The translations under genes and the position numbers were made by a program. Positions 17,162-25,076 of a stretch of DNA of 44,528 nucleotides are shown here, one piece after another (the first letter of the stretch is position 1; each line of letters opens with the position of its first letter). The notes under the pieces were generated by a model that saw only the letters and a program-made list of their open reading frames with translations, was not told the origin of the DNA and searched no databases. The DNA is from an uncultured Eubacteriales bacterium. Lineage in GTDB: Bacteria; Bacillota; Clostridia; Christensenellales; Aristaeellaceae. The stretch spans positions 1 to 44,528 of the forward strand of contig CADBZH010000033.1 in assembly GCA_902799045.1 (NCBI GenBank), read 5' to 3'.

Positions 17162-18079
17162 ATGGCTTCGAGACAGAAAAAGAACCGAAAGCTGGGCCGG
17201 GGTGGGAAAACCGCGCTGAAGGTGCTGGCGGCGCTGATGCTGCTGGCGGCGCTGACCTGCGGCGTCGGCATGATCAACGCCGGCGTGGTGCGCGTGCGCA
17301 GGGCCACCGTGGAGATCCCGGACCTGCCGCCCGCCTTCGACGGCCGGACGATCCTCTATGCCTCCGACATCGACCTCTGCGGCCTGAACACGCCGGAAAA
17401 ATCCGCGGCGCTGCTGGACCGGCTGCAAGCGCTGAAGCCGGACATGCTGATCCTGGGTGGGGATTACAACGCCCCGACGCTGACGGAGCTTTTGAACCGC
17501 CGCACGGACGGTGCCGCCGCGCTGCAAAAGCGGACGGATTTCTTCCAATATATAAGCGCGTTTGACGCGCCGCTGGGCAAGTACGCCATCGCCGCCCCGG
17601 AGGACGCCGATCCGGACGGCCTGCGCTCCCTGATGAGCGAGACCGGCATCCGGCCACTGTTCAACGACCGCGCCGCGATCCGCGTCGGCGCGGACACGCT
17701 CTGGATCGTCGGCGTCAGCGCCGACACCGTCAGCCTGAACGCCGCCGGAAAAGCCTTCTCCCGGGACGACTGCGTGATCGTCGTTGCCTACAGCCCGACG
17801 GTGCTGCCGGTGTTGGTCACCAGCGAGGCCGGCGACGGCGGTCCCTGGGCCGATCTCGCCCTCACCGGGCACACCCACGGCGACCAGGTGCGGCTGTTTG
17901 GGCGCACGGCGCTGCAGCTCGATCGCCAGGAGCAGCACTTTCTCTCCGGCTGGACGATGGAAAACGCCCTGCCCATCCTCACCACCGCCGGCGTCGGCTG
18001 CGAAGGGCTGAACCTGCGCCTGGGCACGGAACCCGAGGTGTGGATGATCACGCTGGAGAGGGACCTGGATGCGGATTGA
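17162..18079 (+). CDS. Degenerate calcineurin-like metallophosphoesterase, membrane-anchored
   Basis: Protein of 305 aa with a GAGGAAG ribosome site 5 nt upstream. A basic tail is followed by a membrane anchor at ~18-40. The fold resembles YkuE-type phosphoesterases, with FDGRTILYASDIDL near 60, MLILGGDYN near 98 and LTGHTHGDQVRLFG near 238. Several metal ligands are replaced: SD.H has become SDID, the GNHD block is now APEDAD, and the usual H in the HxP motif is Y (YSP). GGD and GHTHG remain. It may have lost phosphoesterase activity or altered metal binding. It is followed by the parS pair. Confidence 0.72.
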   Translation: MASRQKKNRKLGRGGKTALKVLAALMLLAALTCGVGMINAGVVRVRRATVEIPDLPPAFDGRTILYASDIDLCGLNTPEKSAALLDRLQALKPDMLILGGDYNAPTLTELLNRRTDGAAALQKRTDFFQYISAFDAPLGKYAIAAPEDADPDGLRSLMSETGIRPLFNDRAAIRVGADTLWIVGVSADTVSLNAAGKAFSRDDCVIVVAYSPTVLPVLVTSEAGDGGPWADLALTGHTHGDQVRLFGRTALQLDRQEQHFLSGWTMENALPILTTAGVGCEGLNLRLGTEPEVWMITLERDLDAD

Positions 18080-18132
18080 CCGGCGTCCCGGAGAGACGCC
18101 ATGTCCAACGAAGCGGAGGCGTTGTCTGCCAT

Positions 18133-18148
18133 TGTTTCACGTGAAACA
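18133..18148. other. parS centromere site 1
   Basis: The 16-bp palindrome TGTTTCACGTGAAACA is an exact match to the bacterial parS consensus bound by ParB. It lies in the 179-nt gap between the phosphoesterase-like and radical SAM genes, about 6.8 kb from the oriC unwinding region. Confidence 0.95.
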
Positions 18149-18185
18149 TACGCATGTGTTTCACCCTTCGCGCTTCAAAAAGTTC

Positions 18186-18201
18186 TGTTTCACGTGAAAC
18201 A
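18186..18201. other. parS centromere site 2
   Basis: A second exact TGTTTCACGTGAAACA, 53 bp from the first (about five helical turns, so on a similar face). A half site (GTGTTTCAC) lies between them at 18156-18164. No parA or parB gene is in the window. Confidence 0.95.
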
Positions 18202-18258
18202 TTGCGCAATACCAATAACATTTCCGTTGTATAATAGTCTTTCGAAAGGAGGGCGACC

Positions 18259-19161
18259 ATGGAGACCTATATCTGCTCGGATTGTCCGCGGAATTGCCAT
18301 GCCGAGCGCGGCGCAACCGGCGGCGGCTTCTGCCGCATGGGCGCGGAACCGGTGATCGCCCGTGCCGCGCCGCACTACGACGAGGAGCCGGTCATCAGCG
18401 GAACGCGCGGCTCCGGGGCCGTTTTCTTCTCCGGATGCGCCCTGCGCTGCCGCTTTTGCCAGAACTGGCCAATTTCGCACGAAAATTTTGGGGAGACGGT
18501 CGGCGTGGAGCGCCTGCGGGCCATCTACCTTGAGCTGATCAACTGCGGCGTGCACAACATCAACCTCGTCAACCCGACCCACTTCGCCCGTGCAATCCTG
18601 GAATCGCTGGCCGAGCCGCTGCCCGTGCCGGTGGTCTGGAACAGCGGCGGCTATGAAAAAGTGGAAACCCTGCGGCAAATGGAGGGAAAAGTTCAGGTTT
18701 ACCTGCCGGATCTGAAGTACATCCGCCCGGAATCCGCCCGGAAATACTCCGCCGCGAAGGAATATTTTGAATACGCCGGCCCTGCGCTGAAGGAAATGCT
18801 GCGCCAGACCGGCCCGGTGGTGCTGGACGACGACGGGCTCATCCGCCGCGGCACCATCGTCCGGCATTTGATCCTGCCCGGCTGCGCGGAGGAATCGATG
18901 GCCATACTGGACTGGATCGCCGAAAACCTGCCCGGCGCGTGGGTCAGCCTGATGGCCCAGTACCTGCCCTTCGGAAGGGTGGAGGGCCTGGACCAGCTGG
19001 ACCGCCGTCTGCTGCCGGAGGAATACGAGGCCGTGGTGGATCACCTGATGGACCTGGGCCTGGAGGACGGCTTTGTGCAGGAGCTCTCGTCGTCTGACGA
19101 AAAATACATCCCGTCCTTCGACCTGACCGGCGTCAAGGAGGACAATACTCGCACAGTTTAG
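18259..19161 (+). CDS. Radical SAM protein related to pyruvate formate-lyase activating enzymes
   Basis: Protein of 300 aa with AAAGGAGGG upstream of ATG 18259. The [4Fe-4S] motif C60xxxC64xxC67 is in FSGCALRCRFCQNW. The N-terminus has four further cysteines (C6, C9, C13 and C24, in CSDCPRNC and GFCRMG), which could hold a second metal or cluster. VYLPDLKY near 154, then a TIM-barrel with LILPGCAEESM near 210. This matches the PflA-related group of uncharacterised radical SAM proteins, whose substrate is unknown. No glycyl-radical enzyme is next to it. A -10-like TATAAT (18230-18235) lies just upstream. Confidence 0.85.
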   Translation: METYICSDCPRNCHAERGATGGGFCRMGAEPVIARAAPHYDEEPVISGTRGSGAVFFSGCALRCRFCQNWPISHENFGETVGVERLRAIYLELINCGVHNINLVNPTHFARAILESLAEPLPVPVVWNSGGYEKVETLRQMEGKVQVYLPDLKYIRPESARKYSAAKEYFEYAGPALKEMLRQTGPVVLDDDGLIRRGTIVRHLILPGCAEESMAILDWIAENLPGAWVSLMAQYLPFGRVEGLDQLDRRLLPEEYEAVVDHLMDLGLEDGFVQELSSSDEKYIPSFDLTGVKEDNTRTV

Positions 19162-19201
19162 CGCGATTATCGGGTTAACAAAAGCAGAAAGAGGAACAAA
19201 A

Positions 19202-20011
19202 ATGGAGCTTCGCTTCTCGCCGCTGTTCAGCGGTTCAAGCGGAAACGCGATCTACGTGGGCTGTGACGACGCCCACATCCTGGTGGACGCCGGCATGTCC
19301 GGCACGCGGGTCACCCAGGAAATGCTGCGCATGGGCATCGACCCATATCGCCTGAACGCCATACTCGTCACCCACGAGCACGCCGACCACATCAAGGGCA
19401 TCGGCATACTCTCCAGAAAATACGACCTGCCGGTCTTCGCCACGGAGGGCACCTGGCAGGGCATGTACGGCAAAATCGGCCCGGTGGCGGAGAAAAACCG
19501 GGTGATCTTCGATCCGGAGCAGGATTTTTTCATCGGTTCCATCAACGTCACGCCCTTTGCCATTCCCCACGACGCCAACGAACCGGTGGGCTTCACCTTT
19601 CAGGTGGACGGCGCAAAGTTCGCCCTGGCCACCGACCTGGGCTGCATCCGCGACGGCTGGTTCAACCAGGTGCTCGGCGCGGACGCCGTGCTGCTGGAAT
19701 CCAACTACGACCCGGACATGCTGAAGGCCGGCCCGTATCCGTACGACCTGAAAAAACGCATCCTGTCCCGCCACGGCCACCTGTCCAACGACGACGCGGG
19801 GCGCGCGGCGGCGGAGCTGGCCCGGCACGGCACCCAGCAGATCATACTCGGCCACCTGAGCAAGGAGAACAACTTCCCGGAACTGGCCATGCGCAGCTGC
19901 GAGATCTACCTGCGCCAGGCGGGCATCGAGCCTCACGAGGACGTGCGGCTCTACGTGGCGCGGCGCGACGGCTGCACCGGCATGTTCTCCATCGCCGCCG
20001 CGGTGGAATGA
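19202..20011 (+). CDS. walJ: MBL-fold metallohydrolase WalJ (YycJ)
   Basis: Protein of 269 aa. The opening FSPLFSGSSGNAIYVG and the Zn motif H58xH60xD62H63 (HEHADH) are typical of YycJ/WalJ. Other ligands are near AIPHDANEP (~123), ATDLG (~143) and LGHLSKENN (~218). In Bacillus and relatives walJ lies in the walRK operon near the origin and links wall metabolism with replication or repair; its nuclease-like activity is not firmly settled. Here it is 13 kb from the WalRK-like pair, on the other side of oriC. AAAGAGGAAC lies upstream of the ATG. Confidence 0.9.
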   Translation: MELRFSPLFSGSSGNAIYVGCDDAHILVDAGMSGTRVTQEMLRMGIDPYRLNAILVTHEHADHIKGIGILSRKYDLPVFATEGTWQGMYGKIGPVAEKNRVIFDPEQDFFIGSINVTPFAIPHDANEPVGFTFQVDGAKFALATDLGCIRDGWFNQVLGADAVLLESNYDPDMLKAGPYPYDLKKRILSRHGHLSNDDAGRAAAELARHGTQQIILGHLSKENNFPELAMRSCEIYLRQAGIEPHEDVRLYVARRDGCTGMFSIAAAVE

Positions 20012-20063
20012 TTCGCAAATGCGCGCATATAATTCTGTATAAATATACACATTGGAGCAAGCT

Positions 20064-20999
20064 ATGAAATCCAGAAAACTGATCCGGCCCGCCGACGCCT
20101 TCCTGCCGGCGGCGCTGCTGTTGTCGACGGTCCTCGGGAGGGACGCCGTCGCCTTCGACGGCTTCTTCGCCCTTATGCTGGTCCGTCTCTGTGCGCTGGC
20201 AACCGCCCCCGGCCTGCGCGCCGCCTTCGCCCGACAGCCCGCCATGCGCTACGCGCAGGGCAGCGTTTGCGCCGCGCTGATCGCGCAGATCGTCGGCGCG
20301 GCCGTCGCGCTGCCCATTTTTGCGACGTGCAAGCCCCATCCGCTCGCGATGATCGCCTGTGGGCTGCTCATCAATATCGAACATATATTCTATGAATACA
20401 TGTATGCATTTGGGGATGGAGGCAGCGCCCTGCTCAGCCGCGGCATCACCGCCGCCCTCACGCTGACGGGCCTGCTGCTCAGCAGCCCGTCCTGGTGGAA
20501 CAGGGGCGATCAGGCGCTTTACCAGCCGATTTACCTGCTCGTCACGTCGGGCCTCTCCGCGCTGGTGGCGCTGGTGATCGGCCTTGCCATGGGCGGCAGG
20601 CCGCGCCCGAAGCTGAACAACGAGGTTTTGAAAACCGCGCCGATGTCGATGCTGCAAACCGCCCTCTATCCGGCGCTGGCGATTCTCGTCATGATCCTCA
20701 CCTTCATCCATCTCCCGATTGCCACCTTTGCGCCACTGTTTGCCGGGCTGATCCTCTACGAGCTGTGCCGCACGCCGTTTAGAAGGTCGCCCGCGGAGGC
20801 CCGCCCGCTGAACAGGGCGCTGCTGATCGTCTGCGCGATGAGCCTTGTCGGCATCCTGCCCTTCGCGCTGGGGCTCCGCTTCTCGGACGACATGCCGCTG
20901 CTCAACGACATTCCCTTCGCCTTCGGGGCGCTGCTGCTGGCCGCTGCCTGCGCGTTTACGCTGTATGGCAATATACAAAAGAGAGATAGATATGAATAA
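20064..20999 (+). CDS. Polytopic membrane protein of unknown function
   Basis: Protein of 311 aa; ATG 20064 has GGAG 6 nt upstream. About eight hydrophobic segments are visible, for example ~10-28, 35-52, 70-95, 128-145, 157-180, 197-230, 253-272 and 285-303. No conserved family motif was recognised. Its last 8 nt overlap the start of the VanX-type gene, so the two are translationally coupled and probably work together. A permease or wall-related role is a guess. A TATAAT-like element is at 20028-20033. Confidence 0.75.
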   Translation: MKSRKLIRPADAFLPAALLLSTVLGRDAVAFDGFFALMLVRLCALATAPGLRAAFARQPAMRYAQGSVCAALIAQIVGAAVALPIFATCKPHPLAMIACGLLINIEHIFYEYMYAFGDGGSALLSRGITAALTLTGLLLSSPSWWNRGDQALYQPIYLLVTSGLSALVALVIGLAMGGRPRPKLNNEVLKTAPMSMLQTALYPALAILVMILTFIHLPIATFAPLFAGLILYELCRTPFRRSPAEARPLNRALLIVCAMSLVGILPFALGLRFSDDMPLLNDIPFAFGALLLAAACAFTLYGNIQKRDRYE

Positions 21000-21615
21000 T
21001 TATGCAATCCCGGAGGGCTTCGCCGCGCTGTCCGAGGCCGCGCCCCGCGTGCTTCAGGACATCCGCTACGCCACCCATTACAACTTCATCGGCCGCCCGA
21101 TCGACGGCTACGAGGCGCCAAAGGCCTATCTGGCCATTCCCGCCGCACAGGCGCTGGACGCCGCCTCGCGAGAGGCGCTCGGGCGCGGCTGGCTCATCAG
21201 GGTGTTCGACGCCTATCGCCCCCAGCGCGCCGTGGATCACTTCAACCGCTGGGTGCTGGACGACGGCGACACAGCCATGAAGCGCTGGTTTTACCCGGAC
21301 GTGGAGAAGGCCGAGCTCTACGCGCTGGACTTTCTCGGGCGGCGCTCCTCCCACAGCAAGGGCAGCGCCGTGGACCTGACGCTGTTTGACCTGCGCGATG
21401 GCCGCGATCTGGACATGGGCGGCCCCTTCGACTTCTTCGGACCGCGCTCCAACGCCCATTGGGAGGGCCTCACCCCCACACAGGCGGAAAACCGCCGCCT
21501 GCTGCGCGAATTGATGGTGAAGCACGGCTTTTCGCCGCTGGAATCCGAGTGGTGGCACTTCCAGCTGGTCGACGAACCGTTCCCCGACACCTGGTTTGAT
21601 TTTGTGATCCGATAA
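20992..21615 (+). CDS. D-alanyl-D-alanine dipeptidase, VanX/DdpX family
   Basis: Protein of 207 aa. Peptidase M15D motifs are complete: the Zn motif SHSKGSAVD near residues 120-128, DMGGPFD near 142, and the catalytic Glu plus third Zn ligand in EWWHF near 185. YATHYNFIGRPIDGY near 26 is the conserved N-terminal segment. It hydrolyses the D-Ala-D-Ala dipeptide. Without vanH or vanA-type ligase genes nearby, this is not a glycopeptide resistance cluster; a role in wall precursor recycling is more likely. ATG 20992 overlaps the upstream membrane gene by 8 nt. Confidence 0.92.
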   Translation: MNNYAIPEGFAALSEAAPRVLQDIRYATHYNFIGRPIDGYEAPKAYLAIPAAQALDAASREALGRGWLIRVFDAYRPQRAVDHFNRWVLDDGDTAMKRWFYPDVEKAELYALDFLGRRSSHSKGSAVDLTLFDLRDGRDLDMGGPFDFFGPRSNAHWEGLTPTQAENRRLLRELMVKHGFSPLESEWWHFQLVDEPFPDTWFDFVIR

Positions 21616-21677
21616 GCGGAAGGGTACAAAGGGGGAGACATGATGCTTTCCTGAGGGAATTCACCGTCTGGATCGCA

Positions 21678-22348
21678 GAGGAGACCGGATTGCCACGTCG
21701 GACTATTGCATAGTCCTCCTCGCAATGACGTACAGCGAAACACTATCGAACCACGTCATTGCGAGGAGCGCAGCGACGTGGCAATCCGGTTTTCTCGCCT
21801 TCCCCTATGGGGAAGGTGGCCGAGCGCAGCGAGGTCGGATGAGGTCCCCTCACATTCCGCTTCGCGTCTCTCCCGCGCTCCATGCGCAGGCCGGAGCCTC
21901 AAAGAACCTCATCCGTCTTTTTGCAAAAATGCAAGCATTTTCACAAAAATCCACCTTCCCCATCGGGGGAAGGCTTTGTATAAGCACCGCATCGGCGACC
22001 CTGCGAGATAACCTTACCTCTATCGCTGCTCACCATCAGGGAGGAGACCGGATTGCCACGTCGGACTATTGCATAGTCCTCCTCGCAATGACGTACAGCG
22101 AAACAATATCGAACCACGTCATTGTGAGGAGCGAAGCGACGTGGCAATCCGGTCTCCTCGCCTTCCCCTATGGGGAAGGTGGCCGAGCGCAGCGAGGTCG
22201 GATGAGGTCCCCTCACATTCCGCTTCGCGCCTCTCCCGCGCTCCACGCGCAGGCCGGAGCCTCAAAGGACCTCATCCGTCTTTTTGCAAAAATGCAAGCA
22301 TTTTCACAAAAATCCACCTTCCCCATCGGGGGAAGGCTTTGTATAAGC
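21678..22348 (+). repeat. 308-bp tandem duplication of mixed repeats
   Basis: Copies at 21678-21985 and 22041-22348 are the same length and nearly identical, separated by 55 bp. Each contains a two-arm hairpin element (left apex GGACTAT-TGC-ATAGTCC, right apex around GAGCG(A/C)AGCG), then a block with CCTTCCCC-TAT-GGGGAAGG, GAGCGCAGCGAGGTC and a distal GGGGGAAGG. The whole 744-nt gap between the VanX and mnmE genes is repeat DNA; the open frames in it are not genes. Confidence 0.92.
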
Positions 22349-22359
22349 GGCGCATCGCG

Positions 22360-23721
22360 TCATTTTCCCACGCAGAAATCCCGGAAAACGCGGTCGATCA
22401 CAGCCTCGGTGGCGTTTTCACCGGTGATTTCAGAGAGGGAGGCGAGGGCCAGGCGGATGTCGATGGCGGCGGTATCGAGGGGCAGGGCGCCGCGCACGGC
22501 GTCGACGGCCCGCTCCAGGCTGTCCGCCGCCGTGCGGGCCAGCTCGATGTGCCGCCGCACGGTCAGCGTGCCGCCGCCCTCCTCGTCGGGCGCGACGCGG
22601 CGGGTCAATTCCGCGATCAGCGCCTCGATGCCCTGGCCCGTCTGGGCCGAAATCTCCAGGATTTTCGCGTCCGTATGCTTTCTGATATCCTGCGCGCACA
22701 GCACAGGCGCCAAATCACTCTTGTTCAGGCAGATGACCGCCCTCTCGTCCGCCTTTTGAAGCAGCTCCACGTCCGAAGCGTCCAGCGCCTCCGCCGCGTC
22801 CAGCACGATCAGCACCACGTCGGCGGATTCCGCCGCCCGCAGGGCCCGGTCCACGCCGATGCGCTCGATGGGATCGTCGGTGCTGCGCCGCCCGGCGGTG
22901 TCGGAGAGCTCCGCCACAACGCCGCCCAGCGTGATCCGCTCGGTCAGCACGTCGCGGGTGGTGCCGGGAATCTCGGTGACGATGGCCCGCTCCTGATCCA
23001 GCAGCGCGTTCATCAGCGAGGACTTGCCCACGTTCGGCCGCCCCGCCAGCACGATGGACGCGCCCTCCCGCAGCACGCGCGCGCTTCGCTCGTCGCACCG
23101 GGCGCGCAGCTCGCCGAGCACATCCTCCAGCCGTTCCACCACGTCCGCCGCCGCGGCTTCCTCCTCCACCTCGTCGGGAAAATCGGTGGAGGCCTCGATC
23201 AGCGCCAGCACGCCGGTCAGCCGCTGGGAAACGTCCCTCACGAAGCCGGAGACGCCTCCCTCCAGCTGGCGCACGGAGGCCCGCGCCGCCGCCGCGCCCT
23301 GGGCGCCGATCAGCTGCATCACGGCCTCGGCGCGGCTCAGATCGATGCGCCCGTTCAGGAAGGCGCGCTTCGTGAACTCGCCCGGCAGGGCCATCCGCGC
23401 CCCCAGCGCCAGCGCCCGCTCCAGCACCGCGCCCGCGCTGACGCCGCCGCCGTGACAGTGGATCTCCGCCACGTCCTCCCGGGTGTAGCTGGAGGGCGCG
23501 CGCATCAGCACCGCCATGCACTCGTCCAGCGTCGCACCGCCTTCGCCCACGGCCCGCCCGTACATCAAACGGTGGGATTCAAAACATTCCCGCGGCTTCG
23601 CGGGAATGAACAGCGCTTTCAAAATGTCCTCCGCCCGATCGCCGCTGACGCGCACGATGGCGATGCCGCCCATGCCCGTCGGCGTGGCGATGGCGGCGAT
23701 GGTGTTGTTCGTTTCAATCAT
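22360..23721 (-). CDS. mnmE: tRNA uridine-5-carboxymethylaminomethyl modification GTPase
   Basis: Protein of 453 aa, normal MnmE length. With MnmG it modifies U34 of certain tRNAs. The N-terminal folate-binding domain begins TIAAIATPTGMGGIAIVRVSG. The G domain has GRPNVGKSS near 228, the switch sequence EIPGTTRD near 250, DTAG near 272 and NKSD near 338. The C-terminus ends in FCVGK, the conserved FC(I/V)GK with the catalytic cysteine. It lies 40 nt downstream of dnaN on the same strand. No clear Shine-Dalgarno sequence precedes the ATG, so coupling to dnaN translation is possible. mnmG is not in the window. Confidence 0.97.
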   Translation of the reverse strand: MIETNNTIAAIATPTGMGGIAIVRVSGDRAEDILKALFIPAKPRECFESHRLMYGRAVGEGGATLDECMAVLMRAPSSYTREDVAEIHCHGGGVSAGAVLERALALGARMALPGEFTKRAFLNGRIDLSRAEAVMQLIGAQGAAAARASVRQLEGGVSGFVRDVSQRLTGVLALIEASTDFPDEVEEEAAAADVVERLEDVLGELRARCDERSARVLREGASIVLAGRPNVGKSSLMNALLDQERAIVTEIPGTTRDVLTERITLGGVVAELSDTAGRRSTDDPIERIGVDRALRAAESADVVLIVLDAAEALDASDVELLQKADERAVICLNKSDLAPVLCAQDIRKHTDAKILEISAQTGQGIEALIAELTRRVAPDEEGGGTLTVRRHIELARTAADSLERAVDAVRGALPLDTAAIDIRLALASLSEITGENATEAVIDRVFRDFCVGK

Positions 23722-23761
23722 AATGGCTTTTCAATGAGGAGGTGAACGCCTCATCGCTTCC

Positions 23762-24874
23762 TCAGTTCGTCGCCCCGGTCCGCACCGGCAGCACCAGGTG
23801 CACATAGTCCCCGTCGTTCAGGGGGGTGATGATGCACGGGCTGATGGCGTTGTTCAGGTTGATCTCTATCTGATCGCTGTCGATGAAGCGCACCACGTCG
23901 GTCAGGTACTTCACGTTGAAGGCGATGTTCAGGTTCGCGCCATCCTGCTGCACGTCCAGCTTCTCGTAGACGTCGCCGATCTGGCTGTGGGCCTCGATGG
24001 CCATCTCCCCGTCCGCGATCTTCAGGATGAGCAGGTTGTTGTTGCCCTCCCGGGCGATCAGCGCGGCGCGGTCGATGCCCCGGCGGAAGGGCTCCAGGTC
24101 CACGATCACCCTCGTGGCGAAGCGCGGAGGCAGGATCTGGCGATACTGCACGTATTCTCCCTCGACCAGGATCACGTAGATATCCGTCTTTTCGAGCCGG
24201 ATGTGCAGCTTGCCGCCGCCAAAGGACAGCGTGGCGAAGGCCTCCGGATCGTCGGAGAGCAGCTTGCCGATGTCGCCCACGGCGCGGCCGGGGATGATGG
24301 CGGACAGCTTCTCCAGCACGTCGCCGCACTTCGCCCGCTTCAGCGCCAGCCGGAAGCCGTCCAGCGCCACCATGGTGACGTCGCCGTTTTCGATCTCCAG
24401 CAGACACCCGGTCAGCACCTCGCGCATGTCCTCCACGGCGATGGCAAACTCGGTCTTCTGGATCATGTCCTTCAGCATGTCCTGCGGCAGCGAGATCTCC
24501 TTCTCGCCGCTGATGGCCGGCAGGGCGGGGTAGAGGTCCGCATCCTGGCCGGCGATGTTCGTGCGGTTGCCGGCGCCGCGGATGGTGAACACGAAGCGGT
24601 CGTTCATGGTGATCTCGATGTCGCCCTCGGACAGGCGGCGCACGATCTCGCTGAACAGCTTGCCGGGCACCACGCCGCGGCCGGGCTCGGTCACGTAGGC
24701 CTCCATCCGGGTGACGATGGTGATGCGCTCGTCGGAACAGGTGAGGATCACCTCGTTCATGTCCGTCTCCACCAGGATGCCTTCCAGGATCTGGTTCGGC
24801 GTGCGGTTCGGCAGCGCCTTGGTCGCGATTTGCAGCGACTCGATCAGCGTCGCGGCGGAACAGGTGAATTTCAT
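23762..24874 (-). CDS. dnaN: DNA polymerase III beta sliding clamp
   Basis: Protein of 370 aa. The start MKFTCSAATLIESLQIATKALPNR and three-domain clamp architecture (each ~120 aa) are typical; SDERITI near 47 and VALDGFRLAL near 170 are family landmarks. It encircles DNA and tethers polymerase III. AAAGGAGG lies 10 nt upstream of the ATG. The gene follows dnaA on the same strand after the 186-nt origin unwinding region, the standard dnaA-dnaN order. The C-terminus LVLPVR is followed by a short extra TGATN tail. Confidence 0.97.
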   Translation of the reverse strand: MKFTCSAATLIESLQIATKALPNRTPNQILEGILVETDMNEVILTCSDERITIVTRMEAYVTEPGRGVVPGKLFSEIVRRLSEGDIEITMNDRFVFTIRGAGNRTNIAGQDADLYPALPAISGEKEISLPQDMLKDMIQKTEFAIAVEDMREVLTGCLLEIENGDVTMVALDGFRLALKRAKCGDVLEKLSAIIPGRAVGDIGKLLSDDPEAFATLSFGGGKLHIRLEKTDIYVILVEGEYVQYRQILPPRFATRVIVDLEPFRRGIDRAALIAREGNNNLLILKIADGEMAIEAHSQIGDVYEKLDVQQDGANLNIAFNVKYLTDVVRFIDSDQIEINLNNAISPCIITPLNDGDYVHLVLPVRTGATN

Positions 24875-24920
24875 AGGGCTTGTCCTCCTTTGCGCGCCTG
24901 TGCGCGGTCCATACAGGGAT

Positions 24921-25076
24921 ATACAGTATTATATATATGTTTTTATAGACGAAGTAGAAGGGGATGTGGATACTGTGGAAAAGCGCCGAAAGCCGCTGGG
25001 GCGCCGGGGTTTTCCCATCCACAGGGGGTGTGGAAAGGGGCGCGGTTTATCCCCACGCGCTCAGTTGTTTTCCACA
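24921..25076 (-). other. oriC: oriC unwinding region: AT-rich DUE, DnaA-trio and DnaA boxes
   Basis: Between dnaA and dnaN, reading from dnaA: boxes TTTTCCACA (25068-25076), TTATCCCCA (25047-25055), weaker ones at 25029 and 25015, then two abutting boxes on the plus strand, TGTGGAAAA (24974-24982) and TGTGGATAC (24965-24973). Next come GGGA (24961-24964), the trinucleotides TAG-ACG-AAG-TAG-AAG (24946-24960), which read 3'-GAA-GAT-GAA-GCA-GAT, and an AT-rich tract (24921-24947). This order, box, GC spacer, DnaA-trio, AT-rich DUE, matches the basal unwinding system known from Bacillus subtilis. Confidence 0.88.

Noticed and set aside
20992-21615. Vancomycin resistance cluster
   Set aside because: Only a VanX-type dipeptidase is present; no VanH dehydrogenase, D-Ala-D-Lac ligase or VanRS genes adjoin it.
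22069-23745. 558-codon plus-strand frame beginning in repeat DNA
   Set aside because: It starts with the repeat-derived peptide RHCEERSDVAIR and continues antisense to mnmE.
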